Below, piece after piece: positions 43,571 to 52,424 of a stretch of DNA of 64,000 bases. How positions within the stretch are numbered: position 1 is the first letter of the stretch; each line of letters opens with the position of its first letter. Origin of the DNA: an uncultured Paracoccaceae bacterium (GTDB lineage: Bacteria > Pseudomonadota > Alphaproteobacteria > Rhodobacterales > Rhodobacteraceae); assembly GCA_947493145.1 (NCBI GenBank), contig CANLPZ010000002.1:829364-893363 (forward strand), written 5' to 3'. The notes beneath the pieces are model-generated. The model did no database searches. It saw nothing but the letters and a program-made list of their open reading frames with translations, and had not been told where the DNA came from. The position numbers and the translations under genes were made by a program.

Positions 43571-44781
43571 TGGATCACTCCTGCGGCGTGCGCCGCTTGG
43601 CGCACCAGTGTCATTGCGCTTTCGTTTCCATCAAAAACGGTCTTGGCCTCTGACCAGATCACATTGGCCCGTGCCGTGTCGCCAAGAATACCGTAGGCTC
43701 GAATGAGTTGCGCCCATTCCGCCGGTGTCCCGCCTTCGGTCGCTAATCTGTTTTCTAATCCAGAGATCATATTGGCGATCATAGATTGGCGCTCTTCAGG
43801 CGATAAATCCTCTGCCGCTTGGATATCTTCGGCTGACGGACCACGGATAAAGGGGGCAGGTGGTGTATAGTCAACGCCCGCCAAAAACGCCGCTTCGCCA
43901 ATATTTGCGCGCGCCAAATCGACAAAGGGATTTTGCGCGTCACTTTCGATCAGCCCACGCCACAATCGAAACGCCATGTCGGGGCGATCTGCTTGGGCGA
44001 ACATCAAACCAGAATAATAAATCCCCAACGGGTTTTGCGGATCCTTGTTCAACAATGCGATTAATACGGCTTCGGCCTCGGCACTGATTTGCCCGCCAGC
44101 GGCATTGATCATGTAAAACGCCTGCTGCGCTAAATCGACGGGTTCGACAGCCTCGGCCTTTAATGCCACGACGCGCGTTTGCGCGGCGCTTGCTGCAATG
44201 AAATTGCCAAAATTCGCTTCTTGTCGCGCCAGCAATTCCGCCCCGCGAAGATCGTCCGGTCGGTCGGCAACGGCAATGCGTAGTTTATCAACCAAATCAA
44301 TGACATCTTGGGGCGTATCGGCGGGAAATCCTGGATCACTTCGGATGGCTTCCATTGCAGATTGGCTGGGGCGATTGTCGCGGTAATCTTGTGCATCTGC
44401 CAAACGTTTGGACAAGGGCACATCGCCGTACCCAGTTGCGCCCAACAGGTGATACCCACCGACACCGCCAATTGCCAAGGTGACCACCATCGCCGCAATC
44501 GGCCAAATGGCGGTTGGCCCTTGGACCGCTGTATGTGTGGCAACCTTATCGGCGGCCAACAATCGGCGCGACACTTCGGTTCGAACGGTTGCAGCATCGT
44601 CGTTTGACAATACGCCGCGTGCTACGTCGCGGTCGACCTCGGCCAATTGATCACGATAAACGGCAATGTCATAGTTTTCAGACGTTTCCGCGGTGCCATG
44701 CGATCGGAGCGCACGCGAAAATATCGCTGCAATCGCTGCGATGAGCAACGCGCCAACGATCCAAAACACGACAACAGACAT
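43567..44781 (-). CDS. ccmI: c-type cytochrome biogenesis protein CcmI
   Basis: The protein of about 404 residues starts with two TM segments (residues about 1-20 'MSVVVFWIVGALLIAAIAAI' and about 95-115 'IWPIAAMVVTLAIGGVGGYHL') around a cytoplasmic 'YDIAVYRDQLAEVDRD' loop, the standard CcmI N-terminus. The periplasmic part has TPR-like helices that hold apocytochrome c. AAGGAG 8 bases upstream supports the ATG at 44781; a GTG at 44790 is too close. It fits with the c-type cytochrome genes of this genome. Confidence 0.9.
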   Translation of the reverse strand: MSVVVFWIVGALLIAAIAAIFSRALRSHGTAETSENYDIAVYRDQLAEVDRDVARGVLSNDDAATVRTEVSRRLLAADKVATHTAVQGPTAIWPIAAMVVTLAIGGVGGYHLLGATGYGDVPLSKRLADAQDYRDNRPSQSAMEAIRSDPGFPADTPQDVIDLVDKLRIAVADRPDDLRGAELLARQEANFGNFIAASAAQTRVVALKAEAVEPVDLAQQAFYMINAAGGQISAEAEAVLIALLNKDPQNPLGIYYSGLMFAQADRPDMAFRLWRGLIESDAQNPFVDLARANIGEAAFLAGVDYTPPAPFIRGPSAEDIQAAEDLSPEERQSMIANMISGLENRLATEGGTPAEWAQLIRAYGILGDTARANVIWSEAKTVFDGNESAMTLVRQAAHAAGVIQ

Positions 44782-45016
44782 AGTGGCCACTCCTTTGCCT
44801 TGGGTCTATCGCGCCACCCACCATTGGAAAAGGGGCAATCCCCGCATCAGCGGCAATCTGACCCGTGAAACCGGACCGAATGTCGCAAAAAAATCCCGTT
44901 GTGCCGCAGGGTGCTTGCATGAATTCTGGACAATTGTTCTATTCAATTCATGGGGCGTGTCTGTGTGGCGCTCCGAAAAGCTTTCGACCTTCTGTGCTGG
45001 GTAAGGACACCGTCAC

Positions 45017-46261
45017 ATGAAAAAATATTCCGCTTTTGCCATCGCACGCGAAGCGTTTCGCCAACACAAAGGCTGGGAACGTGCGTGGCGCTCGCCCGAG
45101 CCAAAAAAATCCTATGATGTCGTTATTGTCGGGGCCGGCGGTCATGGGCTTGCGACCGCGTATCATTTGGGACGTGATCACGGTATCACCAATGTCGCTG
45201 TGATTGAAAAAGGCTGGCTTGGTGGGGGGAACACCGGTCGTAATACAACGATTATCCGATCAAACTATCTCCAAGATCCGTCTGCTGCGATTTATGAAAA
45301 GGCGCGCTCGCTCTACGAAACCTTGTCGCAGGATCTGAACTATAACGTCATGTTCTCGCCACGCGGGGTGATCATGCTGGCACAGACCCATCACGAGGTG
45401 CGCGGCTATAAACGCACAGCCCATGCCAACGCGTTACAAGGGGTCACGACGGAATGGATCGAACCTGCGCGTGTGAAACAATTGGTGCCGATCATCAATC
45501 TTGATGGGCCGCGCTATCCCGTTCTTGGCGGGTTATGGCAAGCCCGCGGCGGGACCGCCCGCCACGACGCGGTCGCATGGGGCTATGCGCGCGCCTGTTC
45601 TGATATGGGCATGGATATTATCCAGCAATGCGAAGTCACCGGCGTTTTGCAAGAAAATGGCAAGGTTTCTGGCGTGAACACCACCAAAGGGGACATTAAA
45701 TGTTCGAAATTGGGGATCGTCGTTGCGGGTCATTCCGGCCAATTGGCAGAAATGGCGGGCTTTCGCCTGCCGTTGGAAAGCGTTCCGTTACAGGCTTTGG
45801 TGTCCGAGCCGATCAAACCGTGCATGGATGTGGTCGTGATGGCAAACACGGTCCATGGGTACATGTCGCAATCGGATAAGGGCGAAATGGTCATTGGTGG
45901 CGGCACAGACAGCCACAACAATTTCACCCAACGCGGGTCGTTTCACCATGTGGAAGAAACCGTTCGGGCCCTGAACGAAACCTTTCCTATTATTTCGCGC
46001 CTCAAAATGCTGCGCCAATGGGGCGGTATTGTGGATGTGACCGGCGATCGATCCCCGATCCTGTCGAAAACCCCGCTCGAGGGCTGTTTTATCAACTGCG
46101 GCTGGGGGACGGGCGGGTTCAAAGCCATCCCCGGATCGGGTTTTGGCTTTGCTGAATTGATGGCCAAAGGCTATTCGCCGCTCACCGCCGAATTCGGCGT
46201 CGACCGCTTTCGCGACGGTCGCTTCATCGACGAAAGCGTCGCAGCAGGGGTGGCGCACTGA
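45017..46261 (+). CDS. soxB: Sarcosine oxidase beta subunit
   Basis: The 414-residue subunit is a DAO-fold flavoprotein: 'YDVVIVGAGGHGLATAYHL' (FAD), 'GWLGGGNTGRNTTIIRSNYL' and the C-terminal 'CGWGTGGFKAIPGSG'. In the heterotetramer it holds the catalytic site that demethylates sarcosine to glycine. AAGGAC precedes the ATG. It begins the soxBDAG operon, interrupted before soxD by a 277-base spacer with a small opposite-strand ORF. Confidence 0.94.
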   Translation: MKKYSAFAIAREAFRQHKGWERAWRSPEPKKSYDVVIVGAGGHGLATAYHLGRDHGITNVAVIEKGWLGGGNTGRNTTIIRSNYLQDPSAAIYEKARSLYETLSQDLNYNVMFSPRGVIMLAQTHHEVRGYKRTAHANALQGVTTEWIEPARVKQLVPIINLDGPRYPVLGGLWQARGGTARHDAVAWGYARACSDMGMDIIQQCEVTGVLQENGKVSGVNTTKGDIKCSKLGIVVAGHSGQLAEMAGFRLPLESVPLQALVSEPIKPCMDVVVMANTVHGYMSQSDKGEMVIGGGTDSHNNFTQRGSFHHVEETVRALNETFPIISRLKMLRQWGGIVDVTGDRSPILSKTPLEGCFINCGWGTGGFKAIPGSGFGFAELMAKGYSPLTAEFGVDRFRDGRFIDESVAAGVAH

Positions 46262-46296
46262 TGTTTGTTTTAGAAGCGTTTTCCAAACCGAAGCAT

Positions 46297-46482
46297 TTAG
46301 GTTCTCCATTGATCGTATCTAAACGTATCATCACGGTAAATCGCTTCCATCATTTCTTTTTGATGGGGCGTTGCTTTGCTCAAATCATGCTTCAGCACTG
46401 TGCGCTTTTTGCGCCATTCGAAGATCGAAACCCCGACGCCGATCAGAAATACACTCAAAAGAATGACAAAAATAATATCCAT
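46297..46482 (-). CDS. Small membrane protein ORF between soxB and soxD, opposite strand
   Basis: The 61-residue reading frame starts 'MDIIFVILLSVFLIGVGVSIFEWRKK', one clean TM helix followed by a charged tail ('TPHQKEMMEAIYRDDTFRYDQWRT'). No clear ribosome site precedes the ATG at 46482 (a GTG at 46491 is alternative). It runs against the sox operon inside an unusually long 277-base gap. The order of helix and charged domain looks real and not like a shadow frame. The function is unknown. Confidence 0.5.
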   Translation of the reverse strand: MDIIFVILLSVFLIGVGVSIFEWRKKRTVLKHDLSKATPHQKEMMEAIYRDDTFRYDQWRT

Positions 46483-46538
46483 AACTGTCACATAAGCGCG
46501 CCAAACTTGCGTTTCAACGCTTTGACAAAGGTCGACCT

Positions 46539-46859
46539 ATGTTAACTCTCACATGTCCATATTGCGGTGTAACTGCCGAAGAAACGGAACTCACCAACGG
46601 GGGCGAGGCGCATCTCAAACGCTTCACGTCTGGCTCAAGCGACGATGATTTCGAAACCTATATGTTCCTTCGCGACAACGTCAAAGGTGTGCATTTCGAA
46701 CGCTGGCGTCATTCCTATGGCTGCGGAAAATGGTTCCACGCGGCGCGCGACACGGTCACGCTCGAAGTGTTCGGAACATATCGCGCCCAAACCCTTGAAC
46801 CACCCAAAGATATCATCACAGCAATCATCGCAAAGCGCCCAAATTGGAGCGTCTTATAA
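46539..46859 (+). CDS. soxD: Sarcosine oxidase delta subunit
   Basis: The 106-residue protein has the zinc-binding pattern of SoxD: 'LTCPYCGV' near the start and 'HSYGCGKWFHAARDTVT' near residue 70, with Cys and His ligands. It stabilises the heterotetramer. AAAGG lies before the ATG. It lies between soxB and soxA, 67 bases before the latter. Confidence 0.93.
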   Translation: MLTLTCPYCGVTAEETELTNGGEAHLKRFTSGSSDDDFETYMFLRDNVKGVHFERWRHSYGCGKWFHAARDTVTLEVFGTYRAQTLEPPKDIITAIIAKRPNWSVL

Positions 46860-46926
46860 TGTTCCAAATGGTCATAAATATCCCCGCCGGAGGCTTTCAA
46901 CCTTCCTCAAGCGCAAAGGCCAAATC

Positions 46927-49900
46927 ATGAGCACACGCCTTGCCACAGGGGGTCGCCACCTCAATCGAGCCAACGCCATCGAATTTACCTTTAACGGTAA
47001 ACGTTTACAGGCGTTTGAGGGCGACACGCTCGCCTCCGCTTTGTTGGCCAATGACCAAATGCTGGTTGGCCGATCCTTTAAATACCACCGCCCGCGTGGG
47101 ATCGTTGCCGCAGGGCCAGAGGAACCGAATGCTTTGGTGAACCTTGGCGTAGATGGTCATTTCGAACCCAACGCCCGCGCCACCACGACCGAGGTCTTCG
47201 ACGGCCTAACAGCCAAATCGCAAAACCACTTTCCCAGTTTGGAATTCGACGTCGGCGCGATCAACTCGAAACTTTCACGGTTTCTGCCTGCTGGCTTTTA
47301 TTACAAAATGTTTATCCACCCGCGGCCCTTGTGGAAACATGTCTATGAACCGTTCATTCGCAAATCGGCGGGGCTGGGCAAAGCACCAACAACCCACGAC
47401 GCAAATACCTACGAACATTTCTATGCGACCGTTGATGTATTGATCATCGGCGGCGGGATTGCGGGGTTGGCGGCGGCTTTGGCTGCTGGGAAATCTGGTG
47501 CAAAAACCTTGGTTTTGGAACAAGGTGCGCATTGGGGGGGACGCGCGGTTGTCGATGCAGAGATGATCGATGGTATTCCCGCCAACGACTGGGTGGAAAA
47601 CACCGTTAACGCATTGAAACAGATGACGAATGTCACCCTGCGTTCACGCACTATGGGGGCAGGCGTTTACGATCATGGCTATGTCACTGGCTACGAACGT
47701 GTCAGCGATCATTTGGGGCCTGTCTCAGATATTCCGCGGCATCGGTTGTGGAAAATTCGGGCGGCGCAAACCATCACAGCGACGGGCGCAATTGAACGGC
47801 CGCTGAGTTTCGCCGGAAACGATGTTCCTGGCGTTATGCTGGCGGCATCTCAGCGTGATTATTTGGTGAACTATGGTGTTTCGGTTGGGGATCGGACGGT
47901 TGTGGTCACCAACAACGACGATGCCTATCGGACCGCAATTGCGATCATGGACGCGGGATTGGATGTGCCTTTGATCCTTGATGCACGACCAGAGGGCGGC
48001 GGCGCCTTGGCGGACGCCGCCATCAAATTGGGCATCCGTGTCGAAACTGGCAAAGGCATTGCCAAGGTTCTGGGTGGCAAACGGGTTACTGGCGTTTCGA
48101 TCTGCCATATGGCGGGTGAGGGCGCAGAGATCGAAAAGATCGATTGTGACGCTGTTGCTATGTCCGGCGGTTGGTCACCTGTGGTTCACCTTTGGTCACA
48201 TTGTGGCGGGAAACTGGTTTGGGATGACACCCACGCTCATTTCCGTCCGGACCCAGACCGCGCGCCCACCGGCGCAAGCGGTCAGGATATCGTCCGTGCC
48301 GCAGGCGCGGCCAATGGGGTCATGGGGTGCGGTGACGCTGTGCGTGACGGGTTTGCAACCGGCGTTGCGGCGGTTGAAGGGCTTGGATTTACGTCTGTGG
48401 GCCACGCGCCAAAGGCGGAAAACACGCCCTCTGCGCCGATGCGTCCGGTCTGGCAAATGCCCCAAGGGGCGTCGTACGCACTTCGGTCAAAAACATGGTT
48501 GGATTACCAAAACGATGTAAAAGTCACCGACGTCCAACTTGCTGCGCAAGAAGGGTTCGAAAGCGTAGAACACACCAAACGGTATACAACATTGGGTATG
48601 GCGACGGATCAAGGTAAATTGAGCAATATCAATGGCCTTGCGGTGCTTTCTAATGCATTGAATGAAGATATTCCAAACGTCGGCACCACAACATTCCGCC
48701 CACCTTATCACCCGATTTCAATGGGCGCGATTGGTGGCGAAGCCAGCCGCGATTTGTTTCAACCGTTGGACAAAACACCGATCCATGATTGGCATGAAAC
48801 CAATGGTGCGGACTTTGAACCTGTTGGCCATTGGCGCCGACCCTATGCCTTTGTCCGCGACGGCGAAACGGTTGAAGACGCGGTGAACCGCGAGGTTAAA
48901 AACACCCGCAATCATGTCGGCCTGTTGGATGCGTCGACATTGGGCAAAATCATTGTCAAAGGTCCCGATGCGGGAAAATTTGTCGACCTGATGTACACGA
49001 ACATGATGTCGACTTTGCCCGTGGGGCGTTGCCGCTATGGGTTGATGTGCAATGAAAATGGGTTTCTGTCAGACGATGGTGTGGTTGCGCGCCTGTCCGA
49101 TGACACATGGCTGTGTCACACGACCACCGGCGGCGCAGATCGCATTCACGCCCATATGGAAGAATGGTTGCAAACCGAATGGTGGGACATGAAGGTGTAC
49201 ACCGCCAACGTGACCCAACACTACGCCCAGATCGCGGTGGTTGGCCCCTATGCCCGTAAGGTTTTGGAAAAACTCGGTGGTATGGACGTTAGCAAAGACG
49301 CGTTGAAATTTATGGATTGGGCCGACGGCAAAATCGGCGAATTTGACGCGCGGGTGTTCCGAATTTCGTTTTCGGGTGAGTTGTCTTACGAAATCGCGGT
49401 CCCCGCGAGCCAAGGCCGCGCGTTTTGGGAGGCGCTTCTTGCGGCTGGCAAAGACTTCGGCGTGATGCCGTATGGCACCGAATGTTTGCACATATTGCGA
49501 GCGGAAAAAGGGTTTATCATGATCGGGGATGAAACCGATGGAACGGTGATCCCCCAAGATCTTGGCCTGAACTGGGCAATTTCCAAGAAAAAAGACGATT
49601 TCATCGGAAAACGTGGTCAGGAACGGAAGCATATGGTCGATCCGAACCGGTGGAAATTGGTTGGGCTCAAGACCACGGATGGGTCTGTCATTCCGGATGG
49701 CGCTTATGCGGTGGGTGAGGGCGTGAACGAGAACGGCCAGCGCAACACAATCGGGCGCGTTACCTCGACGTATTATTCTGCGAATTTGGGCTGTGGTATT
49801 GCGATGGGGTTGGTTCACAATGGTCCGGACCGCATGGGCGAGGTAATTGAGTTTCCCAAAACCGATGGATCATCGGTTAAGGCGATGATCTGCGACCCTG

Positions 49901-49941
49901 TGTTTTACGACAAAGACGGGGAGAAATCCGATGGGATTTGA
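46927..49941 (+). CDS. soxA: Sarcosine oxidase alpha subunit
   Basis: The protein of about 1004 residues has an N-terminal 2Fe-2S-like fold domain ('FKYHRPRGIVAAGPEEPNAL'), an FAD/NAD Rossmann domain ('LIIGGGIAGLAAALAAGKSG', residues about 170-480), and a C-terminal aminomethyltransferase (GcvT-like) half (about 610-1000) that binds tetrahydrofolate and captures the one-carbon unit. AAAGG sits 7 bases before the ATG at 46927; the frame extends 94 codons upstream through soxD and is rejected. It overlaps soxG by 11 bases. Confidence 0.94.
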   Translation: MSTRLATGGRHLNRANAIEFTFNGKRLQAFEGDTLASALLANDQMLVGRSFKYHRPRGIVAAGPEEPNALVNLGVDGHFEPNARATTTEVFDGLTAKSQNHFPSLEFDVGAINSKLSRFLPAGFYYKMFIHPRPLWKHVYEPFIRKSAGLGKAPTTHDANTYEHFYATVDVLIIGGGIAGLAAALAAGKSGAKTLVLEQGAHWGGRAVVDAEMIDGIPANDWVENTVNALKQMTNVTLRSRTMGAGVYDHGYVTGYERVSDHLGPVSDIPRHRLWKIRAAQTITATGAIERPLSFAGNDVPGVMLAASQRDYLVNYGVSVGDRTVVVTNNDDAYRTAIAIMDAGLDVPLILDARPEGGGALADAAIKLGIRVETGKGIAKVLGGKRVTGVSICHMAGEGAEIEKIDCDAVAMSGGWSPVVHLWSHCGGKLVWDDTHAHFRPDPDRAPTGASGQDIVRAAGAANGVMGCGDAVRDGFATGVAAVEGLGFTSVGHAPKAENTPSAPMRPVWQMPQGASYALRSKTWLDYQNDVKVTDVQLAAQEGFESVEHTKRYTTLGMATDQGKLSNINGLAVLSNALNEDIPNVGTTTFRPPYHPISMGAIGGEASRDLFQPLDKTPIHDWHETNGADFEPVGHWRRPYAFVRDGETVEDAVNREVKNTRNHVGLLDASTLGKIIVKGPDAGKFVDLMYTNMMSTLPVGRCRYGLMCNENGFLSDDGVVARLSDDTWLCHTTTGGADRIHAHMEEWLQTEWWDMKVYTANVTQHYAQIAVVGPYARKVLEKLGGMDVSKDALKFMDWADGKIGEFDARVFRISFSGELSYEIAVPASQGRAFWEALLAAGKDFGVMPYGTECLHILRAEKGFIMIGDETDGTVIPQDLGLNWAISKKKDDFIGKRGQERKHMVDPNRWKLVGLKTTDGSVIPDGAYAVGEGVNENGQRNTIGRVTSTYYSANLGCGIAMGLVHNGPDRMGEVIEFPKTDGSSVKAMICDPVFYDKDGEKSDGI

Positions 49942-50500
49942 AGTTAGCGCATTGGATGGCGCCACATCCAACGGCTTTGCCAAAGTGAGCGAAATGGGTC
50001 TGCGGGGGATGATCACCCTGCGCGGCGATTTTGCAGATCGAAAATTTAAGTCAACGGTCAAAAAAATCATGGGAACCGCGATACCTGCACAGCGTCAGGT
50101 CCTGTCCAACGGCGACATGCGCGTCGCGTGGATGAGCCCAGATGAGCTGTTGTTGATGGTCCCGCATGCAACGGCAGACGACACAGTCGATGCGTTGAGC
50201 AAATCGTTGAAATCGACACATCACTTGGCTGTTAATGTGTCAGATGCCCGTGCGGTGTTTCAAATCAGCGGTGAAAAAATGCGCGATGTCATCGGCAAGG
50301 TCGCGCCTGTTGATCTGTCCCCCGCGGCGTTTCCGGTTGGTCAAATCCGTCGAACCCGCGCCGCACAGGTGCCTGCGGCCTTTTATTTCGTGGATGACAC
50401 AACCGTCGAATTGATCTGTTTCCGTTCTGTCGCCGGATATATGTTTGACCTTCTGACGCGTTCCGCGACCAAAGGATCGGACGTCGGTTTTTATCGCTAA
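49931..50500 (+). CDS. soxG: Sarcosine oxidase gamma subunit
   Basis: The 189-residue protein is a GcvT-related small subunit: 'LRGMITLRGDFADRKF', 'WMSPDELLLMVPHATADD' and 'HHLAVNVSDARAVFQISG' match SoxG. It completes the heterotetrameric oxidase, which yields glycine, H2O2 and methylene-tetrahydrofolate. It starts inside the soxA 3' end and closes the operon before a strong terminator. Confidence 0.92.
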   Translation: MGFEVSALDGATSNGFAKVSEMGLRGMITLRGDFADRKFKSTVKKIMGTAIPAQRQVLSNGDMRVAWMSPDELLLMVPHATADDTVDALSKSLKSTHHLAVNVSDARAVFQISGEKMRDVIGKVAPVDLSPAAFPVGQIRRTRAAQVPAAFYFVDDTTVELICFRSVAGYMFDLLTRSATKGSDVGFYR

Positions 50501-50529
50501 GTCGCAACAGACACAGAGTTATTTCGACA

Positions 50530-50565
50530 AAAGGGGCTGCGGTTTCACGCTGGCCCCTTTGTTTT
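50530..50565 (+). terminator. Intrinsic terminator of the sarcosine oxidase operon
   Basis: AAAGGGGC (50530-50537) pairs with GCCCCTTT (50553-50560), with an inner GCG/CGC pairing, followed by GTTTT. It lies 30 bases past the soxG stop. Confidence 0.88.
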
Positions 50566-50616
50566 AGGTGTCACCTATGCGACAAAGAGAAAAACACGAG
50601 TGACTTGAGACAGGCC

Positions 50617-51633
50617 ATGCGCATTACATCCATTACGCCCATGAAAGACGAGGCCCCATTTATTCTTGAATGGATCGCGTATCATCGCCTGATTGGGATC
50701 AACGATTTTATCGTATTTACCAACCATTGTACGGATGGCACCGATAAAATGTTGGAACGGCTGGATGAGTTGGGCCTCGTTCGGCATCTCACCAACCCGT
50801 CGGTGTTCAACAACAACAGCCATCACCACTGGCAGGCGATCCGATATGTGAACACTTTGGCCCGTCTGAAACGTTCGGACTGGGTGGTCAGCTTTGATGT
50901 GGATGAATTCATCTGTGTCAATACAGGGGACGGAACCCTGAACGCCCTGTTCGAAGCCGTTGATGGCGCCAATGTCATTTCCTTTAATCAGCATAATTTC
51001 GGGTCCGGCGGCATGGATCGATACGAAGATCGGCTTTTGATCGATCAGTTCGAATATGCGTGGAATTATGACGGGATTTACAACGTAAAAGTCGCGCGTC
51101 GCGGGGTGAAAACGCTCACCCATAAATCGGCGAAGCCAGATTATTTTGCCAACCATTCCTGTCTGGTCAAAGAGGCGGATTTGGATGCGGTGAAATATGT
51201 CAACGGGTCCGGAAAACCCTTAGATCGCAATCTGTTGGTAAAAGATGTTAAATCTCTTGTGGCGCCTGATTTCGGGTTCGATTTGGTGCAATTGAACCAC
51301 TATGCGATTAAGGCGGCAGAAAGCTTTTTGGTGCAGGCCGATCGTGGCAATGCCAACCATGAAAACCGCAGCGCCGATATGAAATACTGGCGCAAATATA
51401 ACCATAATGATGTGCACGATACCCGCATTCAACGCTGGTCCGAACGGGTCGCGGACGAGGTGGCAAACCTTCGCAAGGACCCTGAACTGAACGATTTGCA
51501 CGTGGCGGCCGTTGAACACCATCAGGCGCGGATCAAAAAACTGCTAAGCGACGAAGACCATCTGAGCCTGTACCGTCGTGTGCGCCGTCAGCACCAAAAC
51601 AATCCTGGAATTGCGCCAAAACGGGCGAATTAA
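50617..51633 (+). CDS. Glycosyltransferase family 2 protein (Glyco_tranf_2_4 type)
   Basis: The protein of about 338 residues begins 'MRITSITPMKDEAPFILEWIAYHRLIG', the start of the GT2_4 subfamily. It continues with 'FIVFTNHCTDGTDKMLERL' and the acidic 'VSFDVDEFICV' motif (about 103) that binds the nucleotide-sugar metal. No signal or TM segment is seen. I prefer the ATG at 50617 with GAGACAGG upstream; a TTG at 50605 is alternative. Its stop interlocks with the convergent sulfotransferase gene (TTAA). It is related to the twin-domain protein at 52421-55033. Confidence 0.85.
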   Translation: MRITSITPMKDEAPFILEWIAYHRLIGINDFIVFTNHCTDGTDKMLERLDELGLVRHLTNPSVFNNNSHHHWQAIRYVNTLARLKRSDWVVSFDVDEFICVNTGDGTLNALFEAVDGANVISFNQHNFGSGGMDRYEDRLLIDQFEYAWNYDGIYNVKVARRGVKTLTHKSAKPDYFANHSCLVKEADLDAVKYVNGSGKPLDRNLLVKDVKSLVAPDFGFDLVQLNHYAIKAAESFLVQADRGNANHENRSADMKYWRKYNHNDVHDTRIQRWSERVADEVANLRKDPELNDLHVAAVEHHQARIKKLLSDEDHLSLYRRVRRQHQNNPGIAPKRAN

Positions 51634-52424
51634 GCGGCAACAGTGTCGGGGCAGGTTGCGACCCATGATTGGTCCGCTTCGTATCCTAAACGAACCAACG
51701 CATCGCCATATTCATCGGCATAGATTTCTGCCAAGGCGCGCGGCATTTGCGTTTTCCATTGGGCGATTGACCCAGACGAAATATGGGCGGCGTGTTGGGG
51801 GCCAAGCTCTTTGGCCTCAGCGACACCACCAAACAAACTATGGTCCCAATAGCTTTGCACCGCTTTGTCGATATCTAAGCCTTCGATTTGAAACTCTTCC
51901 AACATTGCGCGCCACAGGCTGCAATCCAGATCAAGGATCAAATCCTCGTATTTGATGTCAAAGGCGTTATAGCCTTCGTAATCCCAATCGAGCATTTCGC
52001 GCACAGTATCCGCATGTTTGTTGCGCATTTCAAAAAGCCAGCGGTCATGATCCGTGGGGAGCGCGTTTAGATGATCTTGGTAATTCAAACCATTCAGATC
52101 ATCGCGCGTATCGGCCAAAAACTTTTCACGGCCCAATGGCGCTTTGCGGTGATAGCGCATGCCGGATAACAGCACATCACGGGGATCGCGGATCATATGA
52201 ATAAACCGCGCGTGGGGCAGGGCGCGCAATTCTTTTGGAAAGGTGCTTTCCCAATTCACGATGATCTGCGGACCGGTTTTTGCCGCTTGCGACAGCTTCT
52301 TGGCGCGGTAGCATTGCATCAACGGGATATCTTGGGTCCGTTTGATGTCATGCAAAACGCGACGCATCCAAACGGTCCCCGTTTTGTGATGTGTCCCCAC
52401 ACATAGAAACCGCGCATTGGTCAT
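51630..52424 (-). CDS. Sulfotransferase domain protein
   Basis: The protein of about 264 residues has the PAPS-binding elements of the sulfotransferase fold: a 5'-phosphosulfate loop in 'CVGTHHKTGTVWMRRVL' and a 3'-phosphate segment in 'HMIRDPRDVLLSGMRYH'. It probably moves sulfate to a glycan hydroxyl. Its ATG overlaps the stop of the large glycosyltransferase gene upstream (ATGA), so the two are cotranscribed. A surface polysaccharide is the likely acceptor. Confidence 0.87.
   Translation of the reverse strand: MTNARFLCVGTHHKTGTVWMRRVLHDIKRTQDIPLMQCYRAKKLSQAAKTGPQIIVNWESTFPKELRALPHARFIHMIRDPRDVLLSGMRYHRKAPLGREKFLADTRDDLNGLNYQDHLNALPTDHDRWLFEMRNKHADTVREMLDWDYEGYNAFDIKYEDLILDLDCSLWRAMLEEFQIEGLDIDKAVQSYWDHSLFGGVAEAKELGPQHAAHISSGSIAQWKTQMPRALAEIYADEYGDALVRLGYEADQSWVATCPDTVAA

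Noticed and set aside
46261..46545. A 94-residue plus-strand ORF between soxB and soxD
   Set aside because: It has no hydrophobic or domain pattern and no ribosome site, and the minus-strand frame in the same interval looks more protein-like.
46645..46926. A 94-codon N-terminal extension of soxA
   Set aside because: It runs through soxD in another frame; the ATG at 46927 has its own ribosome site and the family N-terminus.
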